A stretch of DNA of 11,156 nt from Desulfobacterales bacterium (GCA_030672555.1 DAOVGD010000076.1:1-11156); one strand, 5' to 3'; positions 1 through 8,230 are shown, numbered from the stretch's first letter. Translations and numbers: made by a program. Notes: a model not told the origin generated them from the letters alone.

Positions 1-1383
1 GCGGTAGCCAAGTTCCTGAAAAACCAAGAAGCAAATGTTACTGTAACCGACATTCAAGCAGAAGATGTTCTTCATCATTACGTCAATGAGCTGAAAGATC
101 TTGGGATAAAAATGGAACTGGGCGGACATGTCGCAGAAACCTTTGCTTCGGCTGATCTTGTTGTTGTAAGTCCTGGAGTTCCTCACAACATTGCCATGTT
201 GGAAGCCGCACGGAAAAAAGGTGTCCCTGTTGTCGGCGAAATAGAACTGGCCGGCAGATTCATCAAAGAACCGATTTTGGCGGTAACAGGGACCAACGGC
301 AAAACCACCACCACAACCCTCTTGGGAGAGATGTTGAACAGGTCAGGCTTCAAGGTATATGTAGGAGGGAATATAGGTACTCCGCTTATTGAGTATGCCG
401 CAAGTGATATGACGGCGGATGCGGTTGTTGCGGAGATTAGCAGCTTTCAACTCGACACCATTGATAAGTTCAGACCACATGTAGGGGTTCTTTTGAATAT
501 TACCGAGGATCATCTCGACAGATACGCTAATTTTAAGGAATACATACTCTCAAAAGGACGGCTCTTTGAGAATCAGACCACGGCAGATGTGGCCGTTCTA
601 AATGCCAAAGATGTCGCGACAAAAAGTATGGCAGAGGATATTAAGGGCCGGAAGCTCTTCTTTAACCTACAAGATAGCACAGCAAGTGGTTCTGTGGTGA
701 GGGACACGGAAATGATTTGTAGCCTCCCCCACAAGGAACCTGTTTTGTTTGATCTCTCCGGTTTTCGTTTGAAAGGGAGGCACAATCTTGAAAATGCGTC
801 TGCCGCTGCTCTTGCAGTATTAGCAGCGGGAGGAACTTGCGAAGGGATTCAAGATGCGTTGAACCGTTTCAAAGGACTCCCGCACAGGTTAACCTATGTG
901 CGTACCGTGGATGGGGTTGACTACTACGACGATTCCAAAGGAACCAATGTCGATTCTGTTGTTCGGTCTCTTGAAAGCTTTGATGAACCGATTCTTTTGA
1001 TTATAGGCGGGCGGGATAAGGGTGGAAGCTACAGTAAGCTTGAACCTCTTGTAAAGACTCGAGTCAAAAAGATTTTAGCTATAGGCGAAGCGCAAAAAAA
1101 AATTATCAAGGCCCTGGGGGCTTCCGCGGATATCATACCCGCCAATAGCATGGAAGAAGCAGTAAAGATCGCTCACAGGGAGGCAATATCCGGCGATGTA
1201 GTCCTCCTCTCGCCGGCGTGTTCGAGCTTTGACATGTTTAGAGACTATTCTGAAAGAGGCGCGGTGTTTTGCAGGGCAGTGGAGGAGATAGAAGGAAGGT
1301 CAGAGGACAGAGGACAGAGGGCAGAAACCAGAAGTCAGAAGTCAGAGGTCAGAAGTCAGAGACCAGCAACAAGCAACCAGTAA
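1..1383 (+). CDS. murD: UDP-N-acetylmuramoyl-L-alanine--D-glutamate ligase, 5'-truncated
   Basis: Cytoplasmic Mur ligase that adds D-Glu to UDP-MurNAc-L-Ala using ATP. The frame is open from base 1 and the first 37 codons (AVAKFLKNQ..., TVTD) match the Rossmann-like N-terminal domain, so the true start lies just outside the window and the ATG at 112 is internal. Visible motifs: the ATP loop GTNGKTTT (codons from 289), SSFQLDTI typical of MurD, NITEDHLDRY, HNLENASAAAL, YYDDSKGTN, IIGGRDKG, and the C-terminal LLSPACSSFDMF and DYSERG. The family normally ends soon after this point. Here about 25 extra residues (SEDRGQR, AETRSQK, SEVRSQR, PATSNQ) are encoded by a heptamer DNA repeat that also supplies the TAA stop. 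ftsW follows 15 nt later in the same frame. The identification is secure; the function of the tail is unknown and it is probably a passive by-product. Confidence 0.96.
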   Translation, partial: AVAKFLKNQEANVTVTDIQAEDVLHHYVNELKDLGIKMELGGHVAETFASADLVVVSPGVPHNIAMLEAARKKGVPVVGEIELAGRFIKEPILAVTGTNGKTTTTTLLGEMLNRSGFKVYVGGNIGTPLIEYAASDMTADAVVAEISSFQLDTIDKFRPHVGVLLNITEDHLDRYANFKEYILSKGRLFENQTTADVAVLNAKDVATKSMAEDIKGRKLFFNLQDSTASGSVVRDTEMICSLPHKEPVLFDLSGFRLKGRHNLENASAAALAVLAAGGTCEGIQDALNRFKGLPHRLTYVRTVDGVDYYDDSKGTNVDSVVRSLESFDEPILLIIGGRDKGGSYSKLEPLVKTRVKKILAIGEAQKKIIKALGASADIIPANSMEEAVKIAHREAISGDVVLLSPACSSFDMFRDYSERGAVFCRAVEEIEGRSEDRGQRAETRSQKSEVRSQRPATSNQ

Positions 1384-1398
1384 CCAGCAACCAGTAAA
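1301..1398 (+). repeat. 14-unit degenerate heptamer tandem array
   Basis: The 98 bases divide without gaps into 14 units of 7 bp. They run from CAGAGGA (twice) through CAGGAGT-like forms such as CAGAAGT and CAGAGGT to CAGCAAC, CAGTAAC and CAGTAAA; one unit begins AAG. The array starts inside the end of murD, contains its TAA stop (1381-1383), and ends on the base before the ftsW ATG. Because 7 is not a multiple of 3, the array is read in all phases and gives a 7-residue protein period. Comparable heptanucleotide arrays (STRR) are known from cyanobacteria; common origin is not implied. No Shine-Dalgarno sequence is seen in it. Confidence 0.93.
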
Positions 1399-2511
1399 AT
1401 GTCTACAACGCAAAAAGAGAGCGCTACTTACGATATCATCCTTTTATTGGGGATACTCCTTCTGGTTGGAATGGGAATTATTATGGTCTATAGCTCCAGT
1501 TCGGTTTTGGCCGCAAAACGCTTTGGAGACAGTTATTACTTCATCAAACGTCAGGCGCTCTTTGCCCTGTTCGGAGGAATAGCGCTGCTAATATGCCGGT
1601 ACATCCCTTATACCGTATATAAAAAATTAGCCTACCCCGTCCTCTTTTCAGGGATCGCCCTTCTCATTGCACTGCACATCCCTGGATGGGCTCACGAGGT
1701 TGGAGGGGCAAAGCGGTGGTTCAGATTTATGGGCTTATCCTTTCAGCCGTCGGAATTTGCAAAGATAGCGCTCATTATCTATCTGGCCTATTCAATGAGT
1801 AAGAAACAGGAAAATATCAAACAATTCAGTATCGGATTTCTTCCCCACGCCATTGTATTGGGGTGTTTCTTAATACTGCTCCTCGTGCAGCCTGATTTCG
1901 GCATGGCCTGTATCATAGGCATGATCGCATGGATCATGCTTTTTATCGGTGGCGTAAGAGTTTCATATCTTTTTACAGCGGCTGCAGCGCTTCTACCGCT
2001 TGCCTATTTTGCCTTAACCAACGCGGGTTACCGTACGCGCCGTCTAATTGCTTTTTTAAATCCATGGGAACACCAAGACAGCGCCGGATACCAGATTGTC
2101 CACTCACTCATGGCCATTGGCTCAGGAGGTGTAACCGGAAAAGGGTTTGGAAACAGCCACCAAAAACTGTTTTACCTGCCGGAGCCGCATACGGATTTTA
2201 TATTTTCGGTTGTTGGGGAAGAATTAGGGCTGATCGGGGTGTGCGTGATTATATGTACCTATATAGCCATCTTATGTGTGGGATTTAGACTCGCTATGAA
2301 GAGTTCGGACACCTTTGCGACTTATTTAGGGGCAGGAATTACTGCTACCATAGGGATACAGGTAATTGTTAATATAGGAGTGGCCTTAGGACTCTTGCCG
2401 ACCAAAGGGTTGACGCTTCCCTTTGTAAGTTACGGAGGGTCGTCACTGGTACTTTCTATGGCAGCTATCGGAATATTGATGAACATATCTCGCCAACAAA
2501 GAATGAAATGA
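1399..2511 (+). CDS. ftsW: Septal peptidoglycan glycosyltransferase FtsW (SEDS family)
   Basis: Polytopic inner-membrane SEDS protein that polymerises lipid II at the division site together with its class B PBP partner. At 370 aa it has usual family length with about ten hydrophobic segments, the first at residues ~12-33. Signatures in order: GGAKRWF (102-108), SFQPSEFAK (114-122), QPDFG (164-168), GSGGVTGKGFGNS (241-253), PEPHTDFIFSVVGEELG (261-277) with the catalytic-type Asp at 266, and PFVSYGGSS (341-349). The ATG at 1399 is the only start that keeps the whole first membrane helix. It is preceded by the heptamer array with no Shine-Dalgarno, so translation is probably coupled to termination of murD 15 nt upstream. 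The stop overlaps the murG start as ATGA. Confidence 0.97.
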   Translation: MSTTQKESATYDIILLLGILLLVGMGIIMVYSSSSVLAAKRFGDSYYFIKRQALFALFGGIALLICRYIPYTVYKKLAYPVLFSGIALLIALHIPGWAHEVGGAKRWFRFMGLSFQPSEFAKIALIIYLAYSMSKKQENIKQFSIGFLPHAIVLGCFLILLLVQPDFGMACIIGMIAWIMLFIGGVRVSYLFTAAAALLPLAYFALTNAGYRTRRLIAFLNPWEHQDSAGYQIVHSLMAIGSGGVTGKGFGNSHQKLFYLPEPHTDFIFSVVGEELGLIGVCVIICTYIAILCVGFRLAMKSSDTFATYLGAGITATIGIQVIVNIGVALGLLPTKGLTLPFVSYGGSSLVLSMAAIGILMNISRQQRMK

Positions 2512-3578
2512 TAATGAATGTAGTAATAGCAGGAGGGGGAACAGGCGGACATCTTTTTGTAGGGATTGCCCTGGCTGAAGAGCTGATTGCCTGTAATCCG
2601 GAAACACACATACTCTTTATAGGAACGAAAAGAGAGGTGGAAACTGCTGCACTGTCAAAAAAAGGTTTTCCCTTAAAAAAGATTGCAGCAGAGGGGATAA
2701 AGGGCCGGGGGGTCTTCCGACGAATAAGATCCGTAGCCAAGATTCCGTGGGGAATCATAGAGTCCGGATTTTCCCTGTGGCAATTCAAAGCGGATATTGT
2801 AATAGGCGTTGGCGGATATTCATCAGGTCCTGTAGCAATAGCGGCTCGCTTAATGGGGATTCACATAGTTATTCACGAACAGAATTTCGTTCCCGGACTG
2901 ACCAATCGTCTCCTGGGAAGATTTGCAGACAGGATCTTTGTATCGTTTACGGAAAGCGTTCGTCATTTTGATCCCCAAAAAACCCGATTTACCGGAAACC
3001 CTGTACGTCGGGAAATTCTGTCCGGAAAAGTTGTAACAGCGGGCCCAAAACATTTTACTGTACTAGTGGTTGGAGGGAGTCAAGGCGCCCACCGGATCAA
3101 CAAGGTCGTTGTAGATGCGCTGCAGATTCTTAACAGTGTGCCGGATGTTTTTTTTATACACCAAACCGGTCAAAAAGATGCGGCATGGGTAACAGGAGCT
3201 TATAGAAAACTGGGAAGAAACGACCATGTGAAGCCATTTTTCGATGATATGGGAACGATATACGGATCAGCAAACCTGGTGGTATGTCGGGCTGGGGCGA
3301 CTACAGTTGCTGAAATTACCGCCCTTGGAAAGGCCGCCATCTTTATCCCCTTTCCCTTTGCCACCGACAACCATCAGGAGTTGAATGCCCGCAGTCTTGC
3401 CGAACAGGGGGCGGCAGAATTGATTCGAGAAGTCGACCTGAACGGTAAGGTGCTAGCAGACAGAATCTTATATTACAAAGAACACCGGGAAGAACTAAAG
3501 GCAATGGGGGAAAAGGCCGGGAGACTTGGGAGACCGGATGCTGCGGAAAAAATTGTAGAGGAGATATATAGCCTTTAA
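2508..3578 (+). CDS. murG: Lipid II synthase, UDP-GlcNAc:lipid I GlcNAc transferase
   Basis: GT-B fold peripheral membrane glycosyltransferase that adds GlcNAc from UDP-GlcNAc to lipid I on the cytoplasmic face, giving lipid II for FtsW. At 356 aa it has family length. N-domain: the glycine loop GGGTGGH (9-15), GGYSSGPVAIAA (102-113), HEQNFVPGLTNR (123-134). C-domain: GNPVR (163-167), GGSQGAHRIN (189-198), and the UDP-GlcNAc site RAGATTVAEI (261-270) followed by PFPFATDNHQELNA (281-294). The ATG at 2508 overlaps the ftsW stop as ATGA. A second ATG at 2514 (MNVVIAGG) is equally good for the protein. Neither has a clear Shine-Dalgarno, so coupling to ftsW is likely. It is followed by the longest gap in the cluster, 280 bp. 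Confidence 0.97.
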   Translation: MIMNVVIAGGGTGGHLFVGIALAEELIACNPETHILFIGTKREVETAALSKKGFPLKKIAAEGIKGRGVFRRIRSVAKIPWGIIESGFSLWQFKADIVIGVGGYSSGPVAIAARLMGIHIVIHEQNFVPGLTNRLLGRFADRIFVSFTESVRHFDPQKTRFTGNPVRREILSGKVVTAGPKHFTVLVVGGSQGAHRINKVVVDALQILNSVPDVFFIHQTGQKDAAWVTGAYRKLGRNDHVKPFFDDMGTIYGSANLVVCRAGATTVAEITALGKAAIFIPFPFATDNHQELNARSLAEQGAAELIREVDLNGKVLADRILYYKEHREELKAMGEKAGRLGRPDAAEKIVEEIYSL

Positions 3579-3602
3579 GAAAATGTTTTTGGGATAAAGG
3601 CT

Positions 3603-3800
3603 CAATTTCGAAATCCGAAATCCGAAGCACGAAACAAATACAAATGACAAAAACTCAAAATCCGAAACAATTTGCTTTGGAAGATTGTGCTCTTCATTCG
3701 CAAGGAATATGGCACTGCGGAAGATTGAGTAACGTTTTGAAAATTTGATATTCGAATTTCGAATTTGTTTCGGATTTCGATATTCGGTATTCGAATTTAT
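3603..3800. repeat. Inverted CGAAAT-type repeat in the murG-murC gap
   Basis: The left arm (about 3603-3640) is built of CGAAATC and CCGAA units and includes CGAAACAAAT. The right arm (about 3751-3800) reads as its reverse complement, including ATTTGTTTCGG, TTTCGATATTCGG and TATTCGAATTT. Together they form an imperfect palindrome enclosing ~110 bp. The core has the 9-mer GGAAGATTG twice (3679-3687 and 3719-3727). There is no open frame of note. It resembles an interspersed, MITE-like or extragenic palindromic repeat rather than a terminator, because no stem followed by a T tract is present. It separates murG from murC inside an otherwise compact operon. Confidence 0.75.
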
Positions 3801-3858
3801 TTAAGCGGCGCTCCATATACAAAAAGCAAAATCTTTTTCTGGAACTCTATATAGGGAT

Positions 3859-5226
3859 ATGTACCAAAAGAAATACCACATACATTTTGTCGGGATCGGT
3901 GGAATCGGGATGAGCGGGATTGCCGAACTACTCATAAACCTCGGGTATAAGGTTTCCGGCTCTGATCTGAAGTCTTCGGATATCACAAAGCGCCTCGCCT
4001 CTCTTGGTTCAACCATTTATAAAGGGCATCTCCCCGGGCAGACAGAGGGAGCCGATGTCGTGGTGATATCGTCCGCAGTGAAAAAGGATAACCCGGAAGT
4101 CCTTGAAGCCAGGGCCACTGCCATCCCTGTCATCCCGAGAGCAGAGATGCTGGCAGAGGTGATGCACTTGAAATATGGTATCGCAGTTGCAGGGGCTCAC
4201 GGTAAGACTACCACCACGTCTATTATCGCTGAGGTTCTCAATAAGGGAGGGCTTGATCCAACAGCAGTGATAGGCGGAAAATTGAACAGTCTCGGAACCA
4301 ATGCAATATTAGGCCAAGGGGATTTTATCGTTGCCGAGGCAGACGAAAGTGATGGTTCGTTTCTACACCTTTCCCCAACCATTGCAGTAGTAACTAATAT
4401 AGATACAGAACACTTAGACTATTACAGAGATCTCCATCATATCAAAAGCGTATTTTTGGATTTTATCAACAAGATCCCGTTCTACGGACTGGCAGTGCTC
4501 TGTCTTGACAATGAGCCTATTCAAAGCCTGATACCAAAAGTAGAGAAGAGATACACCACATATGGCTTCACCACACAGGCGGATTACCAGGCCAAAAAGA
4601 TCAGCTCCGAAGGTCTGAAAAGCAGATTCCAGGTTACCCGGCATAAAAAAAACCTCGGCACCGTTACCTTAAACCTGCCGGGGCTCCATAATGTTTACAA
4701 CGCCCTTTCAAGTGTAGCAGTAGGAATGGAGTTGGACATTCCATTTGATAAGATCAAGACGGCCCTTGAAAATATGGAGGGAGTACAACGACGATTTCAG
4801 ATAAAAGGAACGGTTAAGGATATTACCGTGGTAGATGACTACGGTCACCATCCTACAGAAATCCGGGCGACCCTTGATACAGCCAGACAATGCTGGCCGG
4901 ATCGGCGTATTGTGGTAATCTTCCAGCCCCACCGGTATACACGGACGAAAGCATTGTTTGAAGATTTCACGCGCGCATTTTATCGGGCGGATTCTTTAAT
5001 AGTTATCCCCATCTATCCAGCAGGTGAGGCCCCTATCCCAGGAGTGACTGGAGAAGTATTATCTGAAGGCATCAAAGAACACGGCCATAAGGATGTAACC
5101 TTTAAAGCCGACACCAAAAAAGTCCTTGACTATTTGTCTGGTAAACTCCGTGAAGGGGACGTGGTGTTGACGCTGGGCGCAGGCCCGGTGTGGAAGATCG
5201 GAGAGGAAATTTTAAGAACCCTGTGA
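3859..5226 (+). CDS. murC: UDP-N-acetylmuramate--L-alanine ligase
   Basis: Cytoplasmic ATP-dependent ligase adding L-Ala to UDP-MurNAc, the first peptide-stem step, upstream of MurD. At 455 aa it has typical length. N-terminal UDP-binding domain: HFVGIGGIGMSGIAELL (9-25) and GSDLKSSD (34-41). Central ATPase domain: AGAHGKTTTT (111-120), AEADESDGSF (159-168), VTNIDTEHLDYY (178-189) and LPGLHNVYNALS (273-284). C-terminal domain: DDYGHHPTEI (326-335), FQPHRYTRT (355-363) and LGAGPVW (439-445). The ATG at 3859 is fixed because the glycine motif begins at residue 11. The only ribosome-binding candidate, AGGG at 3853-3856, is unusually close (2 nt), so initiation may be weak. The stop overlaps the murB start by one base (TGATG). 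Confidence 0.97.
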   Translation: MYQKKYHIHFVGIGGIGMSGIAELLINLGYKVSGSDLKSSDITKRLASLGSTIYKGHLPGQTEGADVVVISSAVKKDNPEVLEARATAIPVIPRAEMLAEVMHLKYGIAVAGAHGKTTTTSIIAEVLNKGGLDPTAVIGGKLNSLGTNAILGQGDFIVAEADESDGSFLHLSPTIAVVTNIDTEHLDYYRDLHHIKSVFLDFINKIPFYGLAVLCLDNEPIQSLIPKVEKRYTTYGFTTQADYQAKKISSEGLKSRFQVTRHKKNLGTVTLNLPGLHNVYNALSSVAVGMELDIPFDKIKTALENMEGVQRRFQIKGTVKDITVVDDYGHHPTEIRATLDTARQCWPDRRIVVIFQPHRYTRTKALFEDFTRAFYRADSLIVIPIYPAGEAPIPGVTGEVLSEGIKEHGHKDVTFKADTKKVLDYLSGKLREGDVVLTLGAGPVWKIGEEILRTL

Positions 5227-6161
5227 TGATTTCAAAAAATAACCGAATGTTTTTGGCTGACCGACATAAGAGGCGCATACTGTTTGATGAACCGATGGCC
5301 CGTCACACTACGTTACGGGTTGGCGGCCCTGCAGAGGCTTTGATTTACCCGAAAGATATAAATGAGCTCACTGATATTATAGGCTGGGCCCTAAAAAAGA
5401 GTATTCCCCTTATGGTATTAGGAACAGGGACCAATCTCCTGGTCAGGGATGGAGGAATCCAGGGAATAGTAGTGAACCTCAAAAAAGGTTTTAGGGAGGT
5501 TCGCCTTGTCAAAAAAATCGGTGATACCACGTTGATCATGGCAGAATCTGGCGCCTCCCTATCCAAGCTGGTCACCTTTGCCGCTGACCATAATCTTTCC
5601 GGATTGACCTTTGCAGCCGGCGTACCTGGCACAGTGGGAGGCGCCGTGCGGATGAACGCAGGGACCGCAACCGGATGCATGGGAGATATCATTGATGCCC
5701 TTACTGTCCTCCTTCCCACGGGGGATGTAATAGATATAAGACGGGACAAGCTTAATTTTTCTTACAGGAGACTCGAAATGGATCCAAAATCTATTATATT
5801 GAAAGCTTATTTTAAACTTGGTCTGGGAAGTGGCGACGCACTTCGAAAGGCAGCAGTGTCTATGCTTGAACAACGCCGTGTAAGACAGCCGCTTTCGTTT
5901 CCGAGTGCTGGTTCCTTTTTCAAGAATCCCGCAACCGGCCCTTCTGCCGGCAAACTGATTGAAGAGGCCGGCCTAAAAGGCTATAGGGTAAATGATGCAC
6001 AAGTATCTGAAAAGCATGCAAACTTTATAATTAATAGAAGCAAGGCAACCGCCGAGGACATACTCGGATTGGTCAATATCGTTCAGGATTCAGTATACAA
6101 AAAGTCAGGAATATTGCTGGAGCCGGAGGTGGTGATCGTTGGTGAAAAGACACATACGTAA
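5226..6161 (+). CDS. murB: UDP-N-acetylenolpyruvoylglucosamine reductase
   Basis: FAD-dependent reductase converting UDP-GlcNAc-enolpyruvate to UDP-MurNAc with NADPH; it supplies MurC. It is 311 aa from the ATG at 5226. FAD-binding segments: HTTLRVGGPAE (27-37), GTGTNLLVRDGG (66-77), and FAAGVPGTVGGAVRMNAG (129-146). The substrate domain has FSYRR (178-182) and SAGSFFKNP (227-235), whose Ser230 is the catalytic proton donor position, then KLIEEAGLKG (243-252) and the terminal LEPEV (298-302). The length and SAGSFFKNP form fit type II MurB. An in-frame GTG at 5190 would add 12 residues inside murC; the ATG is preferred because TGATG gives stop/start coupling. The 3' end overlaps ftsQ. Confidence 0.96.
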   Translation: MISKNNRMFLADRHKRRILFDEPMARHTTLRVGGPAEALIYPKDINELTDIIGWALKKSIPLMVLGTGTNLLVRDGGIQGIVVNLKKGFREVRLVKKIGDTTLIMAESGASLSKLVTFAADHNLSGLTFAAGVPGTVGGAVRMNAGTATGCMGDIIDALTVLLPTGDVIDIRRDKLNFSYRRLEMDPKSIILKAYFKLGLGSGDALRKAAVSMLEQRRVRQPLSFPSAGSFFKNPATGPSAGKLIEEAGLKGYRVNDAQVSEKHANFIINRSKATAEDILGLVNIVQDSVYKKSGILLEPEVVIVGEKTHT

Positions 6162-6975
6162 AAATGTTTATAAGAACAGCAGACTTCAAAAGAAGGCTTC
6201 AATCCGTGCCCGTTGGCTTTTCGCATTAAAGGGACTTCTTGCCCTTTGTTCGGTAGCAGGTTTGAGCTTTCTATTGATCTTTTGTCATGATGTCCTGACC
6301 CAATCCTCGATCTTTGAAATCAAAACCATCACTGTGGAAGGGTCCCGCAGCATTCTCCCTTCAGAAATACTCCGGTGGGGTAATCTTGATAAGCAGACAA
6401 ACATTCTGTCCCTTAACATTAAAGCATTACAGCTTCATCTCGTCTCCCATCCGTGGATCAAATCAGCGGATATACGGAGGGAAGTGCCGGATAAAATCCA
6501 TATCAGGATTTCCGAATATAGACCGGTAGCTATTGTCGATCTTGGTCAAAGGTTTTTAATCGACGACAAAGGGACAATCTTCAAGAAGATAGATCACGGC
6601 GAAGAAATCCCGGTGCCAATAGTTACGGGTCTTAAAATATCTGACCTTAAAATTGACGAAAAAAATGTTTTCTCTCGCTTGCAAGCAGTGCTTGCAGTAA
6701 CTCAACTTGGCATGTTGGACGGTAGCATACTTCCGCTTTACTCGATCACTGCCATTCATGTGGACAGTGAAACGGGACTTACAGTTTATGCGTTTGATAG
6801 TGACACAGAAATCAAGCTGGGATTCGGAAATTATAGAGACAAATTTAACAGGTTCAGGGATATGATACCGTATTTGAAAAATCAACAAGGCCTATTTAAT
6901 GTACAGTGTGTCGACTTGAAAGATACCCGGCGTGTAGTAGTAAAAACAAGAGGAAACCATTCAAAGGAGGTATAA
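6139..6975 (+). CDS. ftsQ: Cell division protein FtsQ/DivIB
   Basis: Bitopic inner-membrane divisome protein linking cytoplasmic and periplasmic division proteins. At 278 aa, it has a basic cytoplasmic tail (residues 1-25, rich in Lys/Arg), one membrane helix (~26-48), a POTRA domain beginning near SIFEIKTITVEGS (57-69) with NILSLNI (88-94), HPWIKSADIRREVPDKI (104-120) and ISEYRPVAIV (124-133), then the FtsQ-type domain ending near 270. The start lies inside murB: GGAGG at 6125-6129 can serve TTG 6139 (9-nt spacing) or GTG 6142 (12-nt), a difference of one residue. The sequence is weakly conserved as usual for FtsQ, but the position between murB and ftsA and the architecture make it firm. Its last codons carry the ftsA ribosome-binding site. 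Confidence 0.93.
   Translation: MVKRHIRKNVYKNSRLQKKASIRARWLFALKGLLALCSVAGLSFLLIFCHDVLTQSSIFEIKTITVEGSRSILPSEILRWGNLDKQTNILSLNIKALQLHLVSHPWIKSADIRREVPDKIHIRISEYRPVAIVDLGQRFLIDDKGTIFKKIDHGEEIPVPIVTGLKISDLKIDEKNVFSRLQAVLAVTQLGMLDGSILPLYSITAIHVDSETGLTVYAFDSDTEIKLGFGNYRDKFNRFRDMIPYLKNQQGLFNVQCVDLKDTRRVVVKTRGNHSKEV
6963..6970 (+). promoter_or_regulatory. Ribosome-binding site deciding the ftsA start
   Basis: AAAGGAGG lies inside the last codons of ftsQ, 10 nt before the GTG at 6981. It is the strongest Shine-Dalgarno in the left part of the cluster. It fixes the ftsA start at 6981 rather than at the in-frame ATG at 6906, which would overlap ftsQ by 70 bases. Confidence 0.85.
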
Positions 6976-6980
6976 CAGAG

Positions 6981-8207
6981 GTGCAGAGCCAGGAAGAACT
7001 AATTGTAGGGCTCGATATAGGGACTACTAAGATATGCGCCGTGGTAGGTGAAAAAACTGACAGCGGTATCGATATCGTAGGGATCGGCACACATGCATCT
7101 ATAGGTCTCCGGAAAGGGGTAGTAGTAAACATTGAATCAACGGTTGACTCAATAAAAAAAACAATAGAAGAGGCCGAACTCATGGCCGGGTGTGAAATAA
7201 GGTCTGTTTACACAGGAATCGCAGGCGGGCATATAAAAGGATTCAACAGCCACGGCATAATAGCAGTCAAGGGAGGCGAAATCACCGAAAATGACATAGA
7301 ACGTGTTATAGATGCGGCCCGGGCTGTAGCAATACCAATGGACCGCGAAGTGATCCACACCCTGCCACAATCTTATTGCGTAGACGAGCAGGAAGGGATC
7401 CATAATCCCCTGGGAATGGCCGGTGTACGCCTCGAAGCCAAGGTACATATTGTCACCGCGGCAGTCACTTCGGCACACAATATCATAAAATGTTGCAACC
7501 GCGCCGGTCTTGATGTGGAAGATATTGTGCTGCAATCCCTGGCATCCAGCAAGGCCGTCTTAACCTCGGAAGAAAAGGAACTCGGGGTTGCCCTTATAGA
7601 TTCTGGTGGGGGTACCACAGATCTCGCAATATTTTCAGGGCGAAACATTAAACACACATCGGTACTTGCATTAGGCGGGAATAATCTGACCAATGACCTC
7701 GCCATCGGTTTGCGCACACCGATAGGGGAAGCAGAAAAGATAAAAAAGAAATACGGGACATGTAATCTTGCGGCCATAAGTAAAGAAGAAACCATAGAAA
7801 TCCCGAGCTTGGGAGGAAAAAAACCACGTAACTTCTCTCGGCAGATTATAGGGGAGATACTTGCCCCAAGGGTCGAGGAAATCTTTATGCTTACAAACCG
7901 TGAAATATACCGGGCAGGGTTGGAGGACCACGTCACCTCAGGTGTTGTAATTACGGGGGGATCTGCACTCCTTCACGGAGCTGTCGACATTGCTGAATCT
8001 GTATTCAACCTCCCTTCAAGGCTCGGTAATCCGCAAGGTATCGGCGGATTACTAGATGTTGTTAGCAATCCGATGTATGCCACGGCAGTCGGCCTGGTTC
8101 TTTATGGCGCTCGCCGTCGCCCGAAGCAAAAATTCAGAATAAGGGACAAAAACATTTTCCAAAAGGTAATGGGAAGAATGAAGAGGTGGTTCCGGGAGGT
8201 CATTTAA
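6981..8207 (+). CDS. ftsA: Cell division protein FtsA (actin-like FtsZ membrane anchor)
   Basis: Actin-family ATPase that tethers FtsZ to the inner membrane and recruits later divisome proteins. It is 408 aa from the GTG at 6981. Actin-fold motifs: phosphate-1 VGLDIGTTK (9-17), the FtsA-specific 1C region from about residue 85 to 165, with THTLPQ-like IHTLPQSYCVD (125-135), phosphate-2 LIDSGGGTTDLAIF (205-218), and the adenosine motif GVVITGGSALL (321-331). The C-terminus, NIFQKVMGRMKRWFREVI (391-408), is a basic amphipathic helix, the membrane-targeting sequence expected of FtsA, after a short linker rich in Arg and Lys. The gene starts 5 nt after ftsQ and is followed by ftsZ after 47 nt. 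Confidence 0.97.
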   Translation: MQSQEELIVGLDIGTTKICAVVGEKTDSGIDIVGIGTHASIGLRKGVVVNIESTVDSIKKTIEEAELMAGCEIRSVYTGIAGGHIKGFNSHGIIAVKGGEITENDIERVIDAARAVAIPMDREVIHTLPQSYCVDEQEGIHNPLGMAGVRLEAKVHIVTAAVTSAHNIIKCCNRAGLDVEDIVLQSLASSKAVLTSEEKELGVALIDSGGGTTDLAIFSGRNIKHTSVLALGGNNLTNDLAIGLRTPIGEAEKIKKKYGTCNLAAISKEETIEIPSLGGKKPRNFSRQIIGEILAPRVEEIFMLTNREIYRAGLEDHVTSGVVITGGSALLHGAVDIAESVFNLPSRLGNPQGIGGLLDVVSNPMYATAVGLVLYGARRRPKQKFRIRDKNIFQKVMGRMKRWFREVI

Positions 8208-8209
8208 GG

Positions 8210-8230
8210 ATCGTCAATCGTCAATCGTCA
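8210..8230 (+). repeat. Three perfect tandem copies of ATCGTCA
   Basis: Three exact 7-bp units lie in the 47-bp ftsA-ftsZ gap, starting three bases after the ftsA stop codon. The following bases (AT) begin a fourth unit that fails. The unit length matches the array upstream of ftsW although the unit sequence differs. Confidence 0.9.

Noticed and set aside
1301..1398. CRISPR array
   Set aside because: The units are 7 bp, contiguous and degenerate, with no spacers.
5190..5225. Longer murB from an in-frame GTG at 5190
   Set aside because: It adds 12 residues unlike MurB, lies inside murC without a ribosome site, and the ATG at 5226 gives a TGATG coupled junction.
6139..6161. Loss of ddl between murB and ftsQ as a notable deletion
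   Set aside because: Many bacteria outside the gamma-proteobacteria, including deltaproteobacterial lineages, lack ddl at this point in the cluster, so it is ordinary.
6906..6980. Longer ftsA from the ATG at 6906
   Set aside because: It would overlap ftsQ by 70 bases, adds non-FtsA residues, and AAAGGAGG at 6963-6970 clearly serves the GTG at 6981.
7373..7936. 187-codon open frame on the minus strand inside ftsA
   Set aside because: It is antisense to highly conserved FtsA codons, its translation shows no recognisable domain, and it has no ribosome site. It is a shadow frame.
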